This document shows, one piece after another, positions 1-8,726 of a stretch of DNA of 64,000 bases. The stretch comes from Cellulomonas fimi ATCC 484. GTDB lineage: Bacteria > Actinomycetota > Actinomycetes > Actinomycetales > Cellulomonadaceae. The DNA lies in NCBI RefSeq assembly GCF_000212695.1, contig NC_015514.1, positions 1,922,001 to 1,986,000 of the forward strand. The letters run 5' to 3'. Under the pieces are notes generated by a model. That model did not search any database, was not told the DNA's origin, and saw nothing but the letters and a program-made list of their open reading frames with translations. Within the stretch, counting starts at the first letter, position 1. Every line of letters begins with the position of its first letter. The position numbers and the translations under genes were made by a program.

Positions 1-192
1 CGGTACGGGCGTCGGTGCGGAGCACCGGCCGTGCGGCCGCCCCCGATCCGTCCTGATCCTGCGGCGGAGCCCGACGGTGGGCGCCACCCGTAGCGGGCGA
101 TCCTCGTCCGTGCCCAGCGCGGGCGTGGGCTCGTGACGATGCCGTCGGGCGGCGGGTGGGGCCCAGCTCTCGATGCCGTGTGGGTGACGCGG

Positions 193-606
193 CTACGCGA
201 GCCCGTACACCTCCTGAGCGAGGGTGCACCGGGCGTCCGTTCCCGCGGGAGCGGGGCCTTCGACGTTGACGCGGCCAAAGGTCGCCGATACGTCGAGCCT
301 CACGACGCCCCAGCTGAGCGTGACGTCCTGCGAGGTGACCATGGCTCGCGGCCCGAGCGCCACGAGGTACGTCTCGCCGTCGTCGTCGGTGGTCACGTAC
401 AGGCAGCCGTCGTCTGCCACGAACAGCCGGCCCGCGTGAGCGACGTCATCTCCGACCGTTTCACCGCCATTCCGCAGGAACGTCACGCCGTCGGACGTCT
501 CCAGAGCCAGCTCGGAATCCGACTGGCGGCTCAACCAGACGATGACGACCGCGACGACGACGACAGCGGCGAGCGAGGCGGCGACGAAGGCACGAGAACG
601 CGACAT
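193..606 (-). CDS. Small membrane-anchored protein of unknown function
   Basis: This encodes a 137-residue protein that I do not recognise as a named family. The start is the ATG at 606, chosen because AAGGAG lies seven bases upstream and because the protein then begins with a short basic stretch followed by a valine- and alanine-rich membrane segment at about residues 8-26. The remainder is a soluble, probably extracytoplasmic domain with beta-type alternation and two cysteines that could pair. The gene stands alone on the minus strand beside eroded DNA at 607-1395. A longer in-frame extension exists upstream of 606 but has no ribosome binding site and reads as noncoding. Confidence 0.6.
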   Translation of the reverse strand: MSRSRAFVAASLAAVVVVAVVIVWLSRQSDSELALETSDGVTFLRNGGETVGDDVAHAGRLFVADDGCLYVTTDDDGETYLVALGPRAMVTSQDVTLSWGVVRLDVSATFGRVNVEGPAPAGTDARCTLAQEVYGLA

Positions 607-900
607 GGCGGGTCTCCTTGGCTCGTCACGACGGTAAAGCCCAACAGCGCGAGCGATCCGATCCCGCCGGGGGCCGAGGCCGACCAGCGCTTCGACCATC
701 GACATCGGCTGCGCCGGTAACGAGGCCTTCCTACCGAGAGAACTCGGTTCACGGAACCCCGTTGATGCGGTCGGACACTCGACGGCTCGCACGAACGCGT
801 ACTACCCAGCGGTCGACCCCCCGTTCGGTCGAGAGATCGTCACACGATGCCAGGTCGCTGATGCGATGTGCCGGTCCGGACGATGCCGCTGACGCTCCCG
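607..900. other. Gap with no recognised gene
   Basis: Only overlapping arginine-rich reading frames on both strands are found here, which is what noncoding high-GC DNA gives. I see no start with a ribosome binding site, no RNA gene and no clear hairpin. Together with the fragments that follow, it looks like a decayed stretch. Confidence 0.4.
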
Positions 901-1206
901 CAGCCGCCGCGCTACGCGGTCGCCTGGTCGGGCACCGAGGCTGTCGCCTGAGGGGGCGAAGCCGCCGCCCTGGCAGGGGACCAATCCGGCTCCGAGATCG
1001 TCAGTGTCGGGTGGGCATCCGGCACCGACCCGGCGAGTCTCCCGGGTGCGTCGGTCGGGGTCGAGGTGCTCGACCAGGACGCCGCGGCGAAGGTCGGCGT
1101 CGAGGGTGTGCTCCTGCGCGTCGGCGCCCCAGTGGCCGATCAGACGGCGACACCGGTGCCAAGCGGGACGTCGACGCCGGCGCCGACGAGCCCCAGCGCT
1201 GAGCCG
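901..1206 (+). pseudogene. Possible RHS/YD-repeat protein fragment
   Basis: Frame 1 on the plus strand reads like real protein for about 100 codons but is interrupted by an in-frame TGA at 949-951 and has no start. After the stop it gives a segment with a VEVLDQDAAAKVGVEGVLL core, followed by a proline-threonine-serine linker. That core resembles a sequence common near the N-terminus of actinobacterial RHS/YD-repeat surface and toxin proteins; this family link is from memory and is an inference. There are no flanking partners of such a system. Chance similarity in noncoding DNA cannot be excluded. Confidence 0.3.
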
Positions 1207-1395
1207 ACCACGGCGATCCTGACGTGCGCGCCGCTCTCGCCCGGATGGTCGCTCTGGCGTCGGGTGGCATCGCGATGGCCTCGAAGGGATGAGCATGCGG
1301 ATGCGCTCTGCGGGTTGCAGCGCATCTGCGTCGTGACGGGGTTCGGCTGCGGGCTCCGGTGATCGTCCGATCGCTGGGCCCGTCGTCGTCGCCGG

Positions 1396-1488
1396 TCAGG
1401 TGCTGATGGCGCGGACCTCGGCCTTGGTCACCCCTGCCTCGATGATGTGGGTGATGGTGCGTCGTTCGTCGTCGGTGAGGGCGTCGGG
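1396..1488 (-). pseudogene. Stub resembling a resolvase helix-turn-helix end
   Basis: In the minus-strand frame that ends at the stop 1396-1398, the last thirty codons read DALTDDERRTITHIIEAGVT followed by KAEVRAIST. This pattern (LTDDE, then I-EAGV-KAEV) looks like the start of the C-terminal helix-turn-helix of serine recombinases. The stub overlaps, in another frame, the 3' end of the esterase-GH39 gene. It suggests that this gene's tail runs into the remains of an old mobile or recombinase gene. The evidence is short and the call is tentative. Confidence 0.3.
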
Positions 1489-4118
1489 GTGACCGGGGCG
1501 ACGGAGGCGACGGCCCAGGCCGGCAGGTCGAGATCGATCTCGAGGACACCCGAGTCCGGGACGGTGATCGTCCACCGGCGCAGGTCGTCCGCGACGGTCT
1601 TGAGCTCGGTGGTCTGGGCGCGGGTGAGGTTGAGCGGCTCGCCCATCTGGTGCCACGCCTCCGCGGCGTTGCCGTGCTCCCAGTCGAGGACCTCGACCTG
1701 GAAGACGGTCCCCGGCTCGAGGCCCGCCACGGTGCGACGGACCCGCCGGGCCGTGCCGATCTCCCGGTACGCGCGGGCCGCGGCGTAGGTGTCGTGCTGC
1801 TCGACGCCGCGGGTGCCCATCTCGGCGGGGTAGTTGAGGAACACCGCGGACACATGGCCGTCGCCGGACGAGCGCGTGATGATGCCGTGCTCGTCCTGGT
1901 GCACGACGCGGTCGCCGAGGCGGTTCAGCATCGCGACGGCGTGGAACGTGGGCTTGTGGATGCCCTGCTCGTTCACGAACCCGAAGCCGCCGTGGAACGG
2001 GCCCAGACCGGCGCCGCCCTCCTCGAAGATGTCCGTGAACGTCCAGTAGGAGATCGAGTCCGCCAGCGCGGCGCCCTTGAGGAACGCGCGCGTGATGTAC
2101 GTGGCGGCGAACAGGGTGTCGTGCGTGCGGTCCCGGCTCGACGGCGAGCTCGACCACTCGGTGATGTGCAGCTCGGCGTCGGGGTAGGGGCTCGCGGCGA
2201 TGAGCTCCTGCAGGAGGCGCAGGTCCTGCTCGGTGGCGTCCACGTGGCGGTGGATGGCCGTGACGCCGCTGCCGGTCCCGTCGGCCGCGTAGTCCGTGGG
2301 GTAGAGGTGGGTCGAGAGGAAGTCGAGGGGGAGGTCCCGCTCGGCGCAGTAGTCGACGAGCTCGCGGACCCACACCGGCTGCCAGTCGAGCGCGTCAGGG
2401 TCGGGTGCGCGGCCGGTGGCGAACTCGGCCGCATGGTCGTAGGTCTCGCCGGCGTAGCGGGCGTCGGGCACGAACACGGACGTCGACGGGCCGCCGACCC
2501 GCAGCTGTAGGTCGATCGCCTTGAGCGCACGCGCCGTGGCCTCGTAGAGCGCGAAGTACTCGGTGCGGGTGCCGGTCCAGAAGTGCGGCACCAGGTTGGG
2601 CTCGTTCCACACCTCGAACCGCCACTGCCGCACCTCGTCGAGGCCGTACCGCTCGATCCAGTGCCGCACCGTCTCGCTCACGAGGCGGACCCACTCCGCC
2701 ATGTCGGTGGGCGGGCTGCAGTGCGCCTTCCACCAGAAGAGCGTCTCGGTCTGCGTGGCCAGCTCCCGGGGCATGAACCCCAGCTCGACGAAGGGGCGTG
2801 CGCCCGCGTCGAGAAGCGCGTCGAACACCATGTCGACGTAGCTGAACGTGATCAGCGGCTCGGGCAGCACCTCCGGCGGGGCGAACCCGCCGCCGTAGGT
2901 GCTGCGGTACACGAACATGTCGTCGTGGAACAGGCCGTGGAACCGCACGGAGCGGACTCCCAGCACGTCCACGGCCTCGCGGAGGTGGGCCTGCCAGTCG
3001 GCGCGCAGCGCCTCGTTCGCCCGGCCCGCACCGACGCACCGGTTCCACACGTGGTGCAGCGGCGCGTCCGACGCCGGCGCGCCGTCCACGCGCAGCTCGT
3101 CGAGCGCCTGCCGATCCGCAGCGGAGGGTGCGCGGAGCCGCTGGGCGAGAGCGTCCAGGGTGTCCCGGGCGGGCCCGAACCCCACCCAGTCGAGGTGGCC
3201 GTGCGGCACGCCCGAACGCGTCACCTCGACGACGTCGACGCCCGCCGCGCGCAGGCGTGTGCTGAAGCGCTCGCCGCTCGCCCGGAACGCGTCGAGCTCA
3301 CCGTTCTCCACGTAGGTCGGGGGGAAGCCCTCGAGACGCGCCGCGAGGCCGGGGAAGGCCTCGTCGTCGGACGGCTCCGGCTCGCGGCCGAGCACCGTGC
3401 GGTTCGTGGCCTCGACCATCCACGCCGGAAGCTGGAGCGCGCGCGGAGCGGCCTCGACCGCCTCGGCGAGCTCGGTCCCGAGCGCCGGCACCCGGGGGTG
3501 CAGCATCGGGTACACCAGCAGGGTCTGCCAGGGCGCCCGGCCGTCCTCGACGGCGCGCAGGGTCACGGCCGCCGCGAGGAAGGCGCCCGCGCTCGCGCCA
3601 CCGATCGCGACCCGCGCCGCGTCGACCCCGAAGCGGGCCGGGTCCGCGCGCACGGCGTCGAGCACGGCGGCGCAGTCGTCCTGCGGGACGGGGAACCGGA
3701 CCGGCTCGCCGCGCTCGTCCACCCGGTCGCCGACGGTGCCGCCGAGCTCCGGCATGACCGGGCACAGGCGGTAGTCGACCGACACGACGACGACGTCCGC
3801 GCGGCCGGCGACGCCGCGGGCGACCTCGTGCGCCTCCGCCATGTCGAGGTCGCCCCACGAGAACGCGCCGCCGTGCATCCAGACCAGGCACGCGCGGCCG
3901 CCGTCGGGCGGCGTGCCCACCGGCGTGTAGACGCGCACGGGCACCGGGCCGTGCGGGCCGGGGACCGTGTGGTCGACGACGGTGAGGTCCCAGTCCTCGG
4001 GCGGCCCGAACGGTGCCTTCCACCGCGCGACGACCGCCTCGGGGATCTGCGTGAAGTCCGCGTAGTCCTCGACGAGGTGCCGGCGCACCTCGAGCTCGGG
4101 CACCAGTCGTCTCGTCAT
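1428..4118 (-). CDS. Fused acetyl-esterase-type hydrolase and GH39 beta-xylosidase
   Basis: One uninterrupted 896-residue protein holds two enzymes. Residues 1 to about 330 form an alpha/beta hydrolase of the hormone-sensitive-lipase type: oxyanion-hole motif HGG at 82-84, nucleophile Ser176 in GASAG, Asp276 and His306 completing the triad. Residues about 350-870 form a family GH39 glycosidase, with acid/base Glu506 in WNEP and nucleophile Glu654 in ITEW. There is no signal peptide, so it should act in the cytoplasm, probably removing acetyl groups and then xylose from imported acetylated xylo-oligosaccharides; that substrate is inferred from the locus. Its ATG overlaps the stop of the GH43 gene by four bases (ATGA). 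The last ~25 residues are low-complexity proline-threonine-serine and may be read from foreign DNA. Confidence 0.9.
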   Translation of the reverse strand: MTRRLVPELEVRRHLVEDYADFTQIPEAVVARWKAPFGPPEDWDLTVVDHTVPGPHGPVPVRVYTPVGTPPDGGRACLVWMHGGAFSWGDLDMAEAHEVARGVAGRADVVVVSVDYRLCPVMPELGGTVGDRVDERGEPVRFPVPQDDCAAVLDAVRADPARFGVDAARVAIGGASAGAFLAAAVTLRAVEDGRAPWQTLLVYPMLHPRVPALGTELAEAVEAAPRALQLPAWMVEATNRTVLGREPEPSDDEAFPGLAARLEGFPPTYVENGELDAFRASGERFSTRLRAAGVDVVEVTRSGVPHGHLDWVGFGPARDTLDALAQRLRAPSAADRQALDELRVDGAPASDAPLHHVWNRCVGAGRANEALRADWQAHLREAVDVLGVRSVRFHGLFHDDMFVYRSTYGGGFAPPEVLPEPLITFSYVDMVFDALLDAGARPFVELGFMPRELATQTETLFWWKAHCSPPTDMAEWVRLVSETVRHWIERYGLDEVRQWRFEVWNEPNLVPHFWTGTRTEYFALYEATARALKAIDLQLRVGGPSTSVFVPDARYAGETYDHAAEFATGRAPDPDALDWQPVWVRELVDYCAERDLPLDFLSTHLYPTDYAADGTGSGVTAIHRHVDATEQDLRLLQELIAASPYPDAELHITEWSSSPSSRDRTHDTLFAATYITRAFLKGAALADSISYWTFTDIFEEGGAGLGPFHGGFGFVNEQGIHKPTFHAVAMLNRLGDRVVHQDEHGIITRSSGDGHVSAVFLNYPAEMGTRGVEQHDTYAAARAYREIGTARRVRRTVAGLEPGTVFQVEVLDWEHGNAAEAWHQMGEPLNLTRAQTTELKTVADDLRRWTITVPDSGVLEIDLDLPAWAVASVAPVTPTPSPTTNDAPSPTSSRQG

Positions 4119-5749
4119 GGCCTCGTCCCTTCGAGGTCGTCGCCCGCCCGGAACCAGTCGACGTCCACGTGCCCGCCGGTCTCGGCGGTGGCGTAGCAGA
4201 AGATCGCGAACCGGTAGCCGGTGAAGTGGGCGAGGCTGTACTCCATCGCCAGGTCGTCGCCGATCGGTGTCCAGGCGGCACCGTCGAGCGAGTACGCGAA
4301 CGAGGCGCGGTCCGCGGCGTCACGGAAGTCCACGTCCGCGCGGAGCAGGACCGTCCCGGCCGTCAACGGCACGCCAGCGCTGGTGAAGGCGACGTGCCCG
4401 TGGCGGTCGGCACGGCGCATCACGAGCTGCCGGGCGCCGTCGGCCATCTCGACCCCCACGTACCCGTACTTCTGCTGGTACGCGGACAGGCCGGCGACGT
4501 CGCCGTCCTTCATCCCGGAGACGTCCAGCGAGATCGCCGCGGCGCTCGCGGGCCCGCACGTGCGCTGGGTGAGCGTGTTGCGGGCGTCGACGATGCTCGT
4601 CGCGACGCTGCCCGTGGTGAGCCGCAGGTGGCCGGGCCGGTCGGTGAGCGACCAGAACCGGTTGTCCGGGTTGTGGTTCCACTGCCACTGCAGCCCGAGG
4701 CTCGACCCGTTCCAGGCAGTCTCGTCCGACGTCGTCAGCGCATCGGCGTCGGCGACGTTCCAGTAGCCGGCCGGCGTGGGCTGGTTCTCGAAGTCGTCCG
4801 AGACGAGGAGGTCCGACGCTCCCGCCGTCCGCCCGCCGGCGGCGACCGGCGCGGCGTCGAGCGTGAAGACCGGCCACCCGTCGTCGTCCCAGGTCACGCG
4901 CGCGAGCTGCGGTGAGCGCCCGAGCGGTCCCTCGTCCTGGAAGAGCATCGCGTACCACCGCCCGTCAGCCGCCTGGACGACGCCGCCCTGAGCGACGCCG
5001 CCCCCCGGGCGCCCCGCGACCGGGACCGCCTGGCTGAGCACGACCCTGCCCTCCCAGATCCCGCCCTGGGACTGCGGCGTCAGCGACGCCGACCGCCACA
5101 CGACCTCCTGACGGATCCCGTCCGTCGGCCACTCGATCATGAAGACGTAGTAGTGGTCGCCGATCTTGTAGGCGTGCGCGCCCTCCGCGTGCAGCCCGCT
5201 GGTCTGGTCGACGTCGGCGTCCTCGACGAGCCGGGTCGCGGGGCCGTCCCAGACGAAGGTGCCCGCGTCGTCCCGGGCGAGCCGGCGCAGGTCGATCACC
5301 CCGGCGCCGTACACGAGGTAGGCGTCCCCGTCGTCGAACAGGAGCGACTGGTCGTGGGCGTAGCCGTCGAGGACCGACCGCGTCCACGGCCCGTGCTCGA
5401 TGCTCGGCGTCGCGTAGACGTACGTCTTCTGCGTGGTCAGGCTGGCGACGGAGACGTAGTACGTGCCCTCGTGGTGGCGGATGCTCGCCGCCCAGCTGCC
5501 CTGCCCGTAGGCGTCGTGCCCGTTGCGCAGGGCGAGCGCGTCGGTGTCGTCGAGGACCGGGCCGGTGTAGCCGGCGATCGACCAGTGCACCAGGTCGCTC
5601 GAGCGCATGATCGGCACGCTCGGCGCGAAGTACATGGTCGTGCTGACCATGTAGTAGTGCCGGCCGTCGTGGACGACGTCCGGGTCGGGGACGTCCGCGA
5701 AGATGACCGGGGTGGCGAAGGTGAGCGCCCGGGGGTCGCGTTCCGTCAC
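4115..5749 (-). CDS. GH43 family glycosidase (beta-xylosidase/arabinofuranosidase type)
   Basis: This 544-residue protein has the five-bladed propeller signature of family GH43: general base Asp22 in the PDPD motif, the modulating Asp133 in AHDQS, and the acid Glu189 in HAEG. A C-terminal beta-sandwich from about residue 330 matches the concanavalin-like domain usual in GH43 xylosidases. No signal peptide is present, so it is cytoplasmic. The start is the GTG at 5749, which overlaps the stop of the GH51 gene (GTGA), showing translational coupling. Family membership is clear from sequence; whether it prefers xylosyl or arabinosyl residues cannot be told from here. Confidence 0.9.
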   Translation of the reverse strand: MTERDPRALTFATPVIFADVPDPDVVHDGRHYYMVSTTMYFAPSVPIMRSSDLVHWSIAGYTGPVLDDTDALALRNGHDAYGQGSWAASIRHHEGTYYVSVASLTTQKTYVYATPSIEHGPWTRSVLDGYAHDQSLLFDDGDAYLVYGAGVIDLRRLARDDAGTFVWDGPATRLVEDADVDQTSGLHAEGAHAYKIGDHYYVFMIEWPTDGIRQEVVWRSASLTPQSQGGIWEGRVVLSQAVPVAGRPGGGVAQGGVVQAADGRWYAMLFQDEGPLGRSPQLARVTWDDDGWPVFTLDAAPVAAGGRTAGASDLLVSDDFENQPTPAGYWNVADADALTTSDETAWNGSSLGLQWQWNHNPDNRFWSLTDRPGHLRLTTGSVATSIVDARNTLTQRTCGPASAAAISLDVSGMKDGDVAGLSAYQQKYGYVGVEMADGARQLVMRRADRHGHVAFTSAGVPLTAGTVLLRADVDFRDAADRASFAYSLDGAAWTPIGDDLAMEYSLAHFTGYRFAIFCYATAETGGHVDVDWFRAGDDLEGTRP

Positions 5750-7290
5750 CGGAGGTCGAGACGGACGGTGACGTACGAGTGGGCGGGCAGGTCGACCTCG
5801 AGCCCGCGCGCGTGGGGCCGCACGCCGTGGTGCGTGGCCGGCGCGACGGAGTCGGGCTGCTCCGGGGTGTTGTGCGCGTCCAGGGCGGGCGCGGTGAGCA
5901 CCCGCGCCTCGTGCCCGACGACGTCGCGGCCGCGCAGGTCGAGCACCAGCGTGCGGTCGCTCTCGGCGTCGAGGTTCGACAACGAGACCAGCGCAGCGTC
6001 GCCCTTGACGGACGCGGACGCCGAGACCAGCGGCAGCTCGCGCCCGTCGACGGTCCGGGTCTGGACGCCGCGCAGGTGCACGGCGAGCGCGGCGGCGTCG
6101 TGGTGCCCGCGGTTCATCGCGAACACGTGGTACGTCGGGGTGAGCACCAGCGCGCCGGTGTCCGGGTCGGTCAGGACCATCGCCTGCAGCACGTTGACCG
6201 TCTGCGCGATGTTCGCCATCACGACGCGCTCGGCGTGCCGGTGGAAGGCATCGAGGTGCACGGAGGCGACCAGCGCGTCGCGCAGCGTGTTCTGCTGGTA
6301 CAGGAACCCGGGGTTCGTGCCCTTCTCCACGTTCCACCAGGTGCCCCACTCGTCGACGACCAGGCCCACCTTGCGGTGCGGGTCGTACCGGTCCATGACC
6401 GTCGAGTGGCGCGTGAGCAGCTCCTCGATGCGGCGAGCCCGGGCCATCGTCGTGTACCACTCGTCCGTGCTGAAGCCGGTGGCGTCGCCCTTGTCGCCCC
6501 ACGAGCCCGACATCGTGTAGTAGTGCAGCGACACGGCCTGGAACGGCCGGGCCGGCTCGGCCGGGTCGGCGGCCAGGTCGTCGAACGAACGCATCAGCGT
6601 CTCGGTCCAGTGCAGGTCCGACTCGTTCGCGCCGGCCGCGATCCGGTACAGGCCGTTGCCGCCGTGGTCGCGCGCGTACGTGGCGTACTGCCGGGCCAAC
6701 GACGCGAACTGCTCCGCACGCAGGTTCCCGCCGCAGCCCCACGCCTCGTTCCCCACACCCCAGAAGGGCACGCGCCACGGCTCGTCGCGCCCGTTCGCCC
6801 GGCGCAGCGCCGCCATCGGCGAGTCGTCCGCCCGGGTCAGGTACTCCACCCAGTCCGACATCTCCGCGACGCTGCCGGACCCGACGTTCCCCGACACGTA
6901 GGGGTCCGCCCCGAGCAGCTCGCACAGGTCCATGAACTCGTGGGTGCCGAACGCGTTGTCCTCCACGACGTCGCCCCAGTGCGAGTTGACCATCCGGGGC
7001 CGCTGGTCGCGCGGGCCGATCCCGTCACGCCAGTGGTAGTCGTCGGCGAAGCAGCCGCCCGGCCAGCGCAGGTTCGGGATCTGCAGGTCCCGCAGGGCCG
7101 CCACGACGTCGGACCGGATGCCGCGCACGTGCGGGACGGGGGAGTCCTCGCCCACCCAGAAGCCGCCGTAGATGCACCGGCCCAGGTGCTCGGCGAAGTG
7201 CCCGTACACGTGCCGGCTGATCGTCGCACCGGGCAGGTCGAGGTCGATGATCGCTGTCGTGCGGGTGGGCGGAGGCACAGGTGTGCTCAC
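5746..7290 (-). CDS. abfA: GH51 alpha-L-arabinofuranosidase
   Basis: This 514-residue intracellular enzyme releases arabinose side chains from arabinoxylan or arabinan oligosaccharides. The GH51 catalytic residues are visible: acid/base Glu182 in GVGNEAW and nucleophile Glu314 in VVDEWG. Length is normal for the family. The start is a GTG at 7290 with AAAGGAG nine bases upstream. It is the first enzyme of a tightly overlapping three-gene run (GH51, GH43, esterase-GH39) and begins 64 bases after the repressor gene on the same strand. No separate operator is seen in that gap, so it may be transcribed together with the repressor. Confidence 0.95.
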   Translation of the reverse strand: MSTPVPPPTRTTAIIDLDLPGATISRHVYGHFAEHLGRCIYGGFWVGEDSPVPHVRGIRSDVVAALRDLQIPNLRWPGGCFADDYHWRDGIGPRDQRPRMVNSHWGDVVEDNAFGTHEFMDLCELLGADPYVSGNVGSGSVAEMSDWVEYLTRADDSPMAALRRANGRDEPWRVPFWGVGNEAWGCGGNLRAEQFASLARQYATYARDHGGNGLYRIAAGANESDLHWTETLMRSFDDLAADPAEPARPFQAVSLHYYTMSGSWGDKGDATGFSTDEWYTTMARARRIEELLTRHSTVMDRYDPHRKVGLVVDEWGTWWNVEKGTNPGFLYQQNTLRDALVASVHLDAFHRHAERVVMANIAQTVNVLQAMVLTDPDTGALVLTPTYHVFAMNRGHHDAAALAVHLRGVQTRTVDGRELPLVSASASVKGDAALVSLSNLDAESDRTLVLDLRGRDVVGHEARVLTAPALDAHNTPEQPDSVAPATHHGVRPHARGLEVDLPAHSYVTVRLDLR

Positions 7291-7354
7291 GGCGTTGGTC
7301 TCCTTTGACCGGGTGGCGACGGGGTGACGCGGAGAGGCGCTGGCGTGCGTGCCG

Positions 7355-8359
7355 CTAGGCGCCGCCGCGGGTGGATCCGCGCACCACGAGGCGCACGGGG
7401 GCCACGACGTGCTCGGCGGGGCCTGTCCAGCCCGACATCTGGCGGTGCAGCAGCCCGACCGCCGCCTCGGCCACGCCCTCGTGGTTGGCGTCGACCGACG
7501 TGATGCCCGGAGGGACGAAGCGTGACATGTCGAGGTTGTCGAACCCGGCGAGCTGGACGTCGTGGGGGACCTGCAGCCCGCTGTCCGCCAGGGCGGACAA
7601 GGCCCCGAGGGCGACGATGTCGGTGACGGCGAAGACCCCGTCGAAGGGCAGCCCCGAGGCGATGACGTCGAGCATCGCGTCGCGAGCGCCGAGGGAGGTG
7701 TAGTCGCTGACGGGGACGACGTAGGCCGGGTCGGCCGCGAGGCCTGCCTCGCGGTACGCGTGCTCCCAGCCGGCGCGACGGTCCGTCGTCATCATGTGGG
7801 CGCCGTCGAACGAGCACCCGAGCGCGACGATGCGGCGCGATCCGCGCTCGATCATGTGTGCCGTGGCGAGGTGGGCACCCGACTCGTTCGCCAGGCGCAC
7901 GTGGTTGAGGTGGTCGGGGACGTCGCGCTCGCCCAGCAGCACGATCGGCTTGGAGGTGCGCACCCGCCCCAGCTGGTCGAGGTCGAGACCGGCGACGGAC
8001 AGCAGGACGCCGTCGTACATCTGGAGCCGCGCGACGCTCAGCGCCTCCATCTCCTGCTCCGCGTTGGCGCTCGTCCGTTCGAGGACGAGGTGACGCCCTT
8101 CCGCCTCGACCAGCGGCGCCACCTGGTCGGCGAGCTCGCCGAAGTAGTCGTGGAAGCTCGGGACGACGAAGGCCACGGTGTCGGTCCGTCCGGCCCGCAG
8201 GTGCCGCGCGGTCAGGTTGACCTCGTACCCGAGGGCTTCGACGGCCGCCATGACCCGGGCGCGCGTCGGCTCGCCGACGGGAAGGCGTTCGTTGAGGACG
8301 TTCGACACGGTCATGACCGAGACGCCGGCCGCGCGGGCGACGTCCGCCATTCGCACCAT
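7355..8359 (-). CDS. LacI-family transcriptional repressor of the arabinoxylan locus
   Basis: This 334-residue regulator has the LacI helix-turn-helix and hinge at residues 1-60 ([19 protein letters not shown], then hinge near residue 50) and a periplasmic-binding-protein-like effector domain after that. The ATG at 8359 is chosen because GGAGG lies six bases upstream and it places the helix-turn-helix at the very N-terminus; a second ATG at 8350 would also keep the domain. It sits between the enzyme operon on its own strand and the divergent transporter operon, and probably controls both. Two matching operator-like sites in the divergent promoter region, one over its own -10 box, point to autoregulation. 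The effector is likely a xylose- or arabinose-containing sugar (inference). Confidence 0.93.
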   Translation of the reverse strand: MVRMADVARAAGVSVMTVSNVLNERLPVGEPTRARVMAAVEALGYEVNLTARHLRAGRTDTVAFVVPSFHDYFGELADQVAPLVEAEGRHLVLERTSANAEQEMEALSVARLQMYDGVLLSVAGLDLDQLGRVRTSKPIVLLGERDVPDHLNHVRLANESGAHLATAHMIERGSRRIVALGCSFDGAHMMTTDRRAGWEHAYREAGLAADPAYVVPVSDYTSLGARDAMLDVIASGLPFDGVFAVTDIVALGALSALADSGLQVPHDVQLAGFDNLDMSRFVPPGITSVDANHEGVAEAAVGLLHRQMSGWTGPAEHVVAPVRLVVRGSTRGGA

Positions 8360-8444
8360 GCGCACCCTCCAGCCCGCGACGTTGCCGGTCCAGCGTGCAC
8401 CCGTGCGACCCGAGAAGGGCCCGGCCACGCCGCTGAGGGCGCTC

Positions 8445-8472
8445 AATATATCGATAAAACCGGGGACGGCAA
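8445..8472 (-). promoter_or_regulatory. Promoter of the LacI-family gene
   Basis: On the minus strand a -35 box TTGCCG (8467-8472) is followed after 16 bases by a -10 box TATATT (8445-8450). This gives a 5' leader of roughly 80 bases before the ATG at 8359. The AT-rich patch is conspicuous in this high-GC sequence. Confidence 0.5.
8447..8458. promoter_or_regulatory. LacI-type operator B (repressor promoter)
   Basis: The sequence TATATCGATAAA fits TTTANCGNTAAA, the form of the site at 8617, in ten of twelve positions and has the central CG typical of LacI-family operators. It overlaps the -10 box of the repressor promoter, so binding there would give autorepression. Inference from symmetry and position. 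Confidence 0.45.
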
Positions 8473-8590
8473 GCCCCGTGCGAGGGCGGTGCACCCGGTG
8501 GGCCGGGCAGGGGCGGGGACTCCACGGCGGATCGGCGTGCGTGGCCGCCGCGCCGCATGCGGCCGTGACCATCTCGAGATGGGCGAGGTC

Positions 8591-8619
8591 TTGACGGCTC
8601 CGGACCACGTCTCTACTTT
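8591..8619 (+). promoter_or_regulatory. Promoter of the sugar ABC-transporter operon
   Basis: A -35 box TTGACG (8591-8596) and a -10 box TACTTT (8614-8619) are separated by 17 bases. Transcription would begin near 8626, leaving a leader of about 100 bases before the GTG at 8727. Confidence 0.5.
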
Positions 8620-8628
8620 AACGCTAAA
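8617..8628. promoter_or_regulatory. LacI-type operator A (transporter promoter)
   Basis: TTTAACGCTAAA is an imperfect palindrome with a central CG, matching its own reverse complement at ten of twelve positions. It overlaps the -10 box and start point of the transporter promoter, an ideal place for repression by the neighbouring LacI-family protein. Confidence 0.6.
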
Positions 8629-8726
8629 ATCCCGCCCGGGATGAGGACGCCACGCCCTGACGCGCGTCCGACGTGCACGGGTTCCGGTCAAGGACGACCG
8701 GGACCGTTCTCAAGGGAGAGACCTCG

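Noticed and set aside
802..1296. A 164-codon minus-strand open frame in the gene-poor region
   Set aside because: Arginine-rich, without ribosome binding site or recognisable pattern; the plus strand reads more like a decayed protein.
1140..1325. A 61-codon minus frame containing RIAVVGSALGLVGAGVDVPL
   Set aside because: It looks like a membrane segment but has no start signal and is antisense to the more protein-like RHS-type fragment.
2583..4196. A 537-codon plus-strand open frame
   Set aside because: Antisense shadow of the esterase-GH39 gene; the minus strand has catalytic motifs in order.
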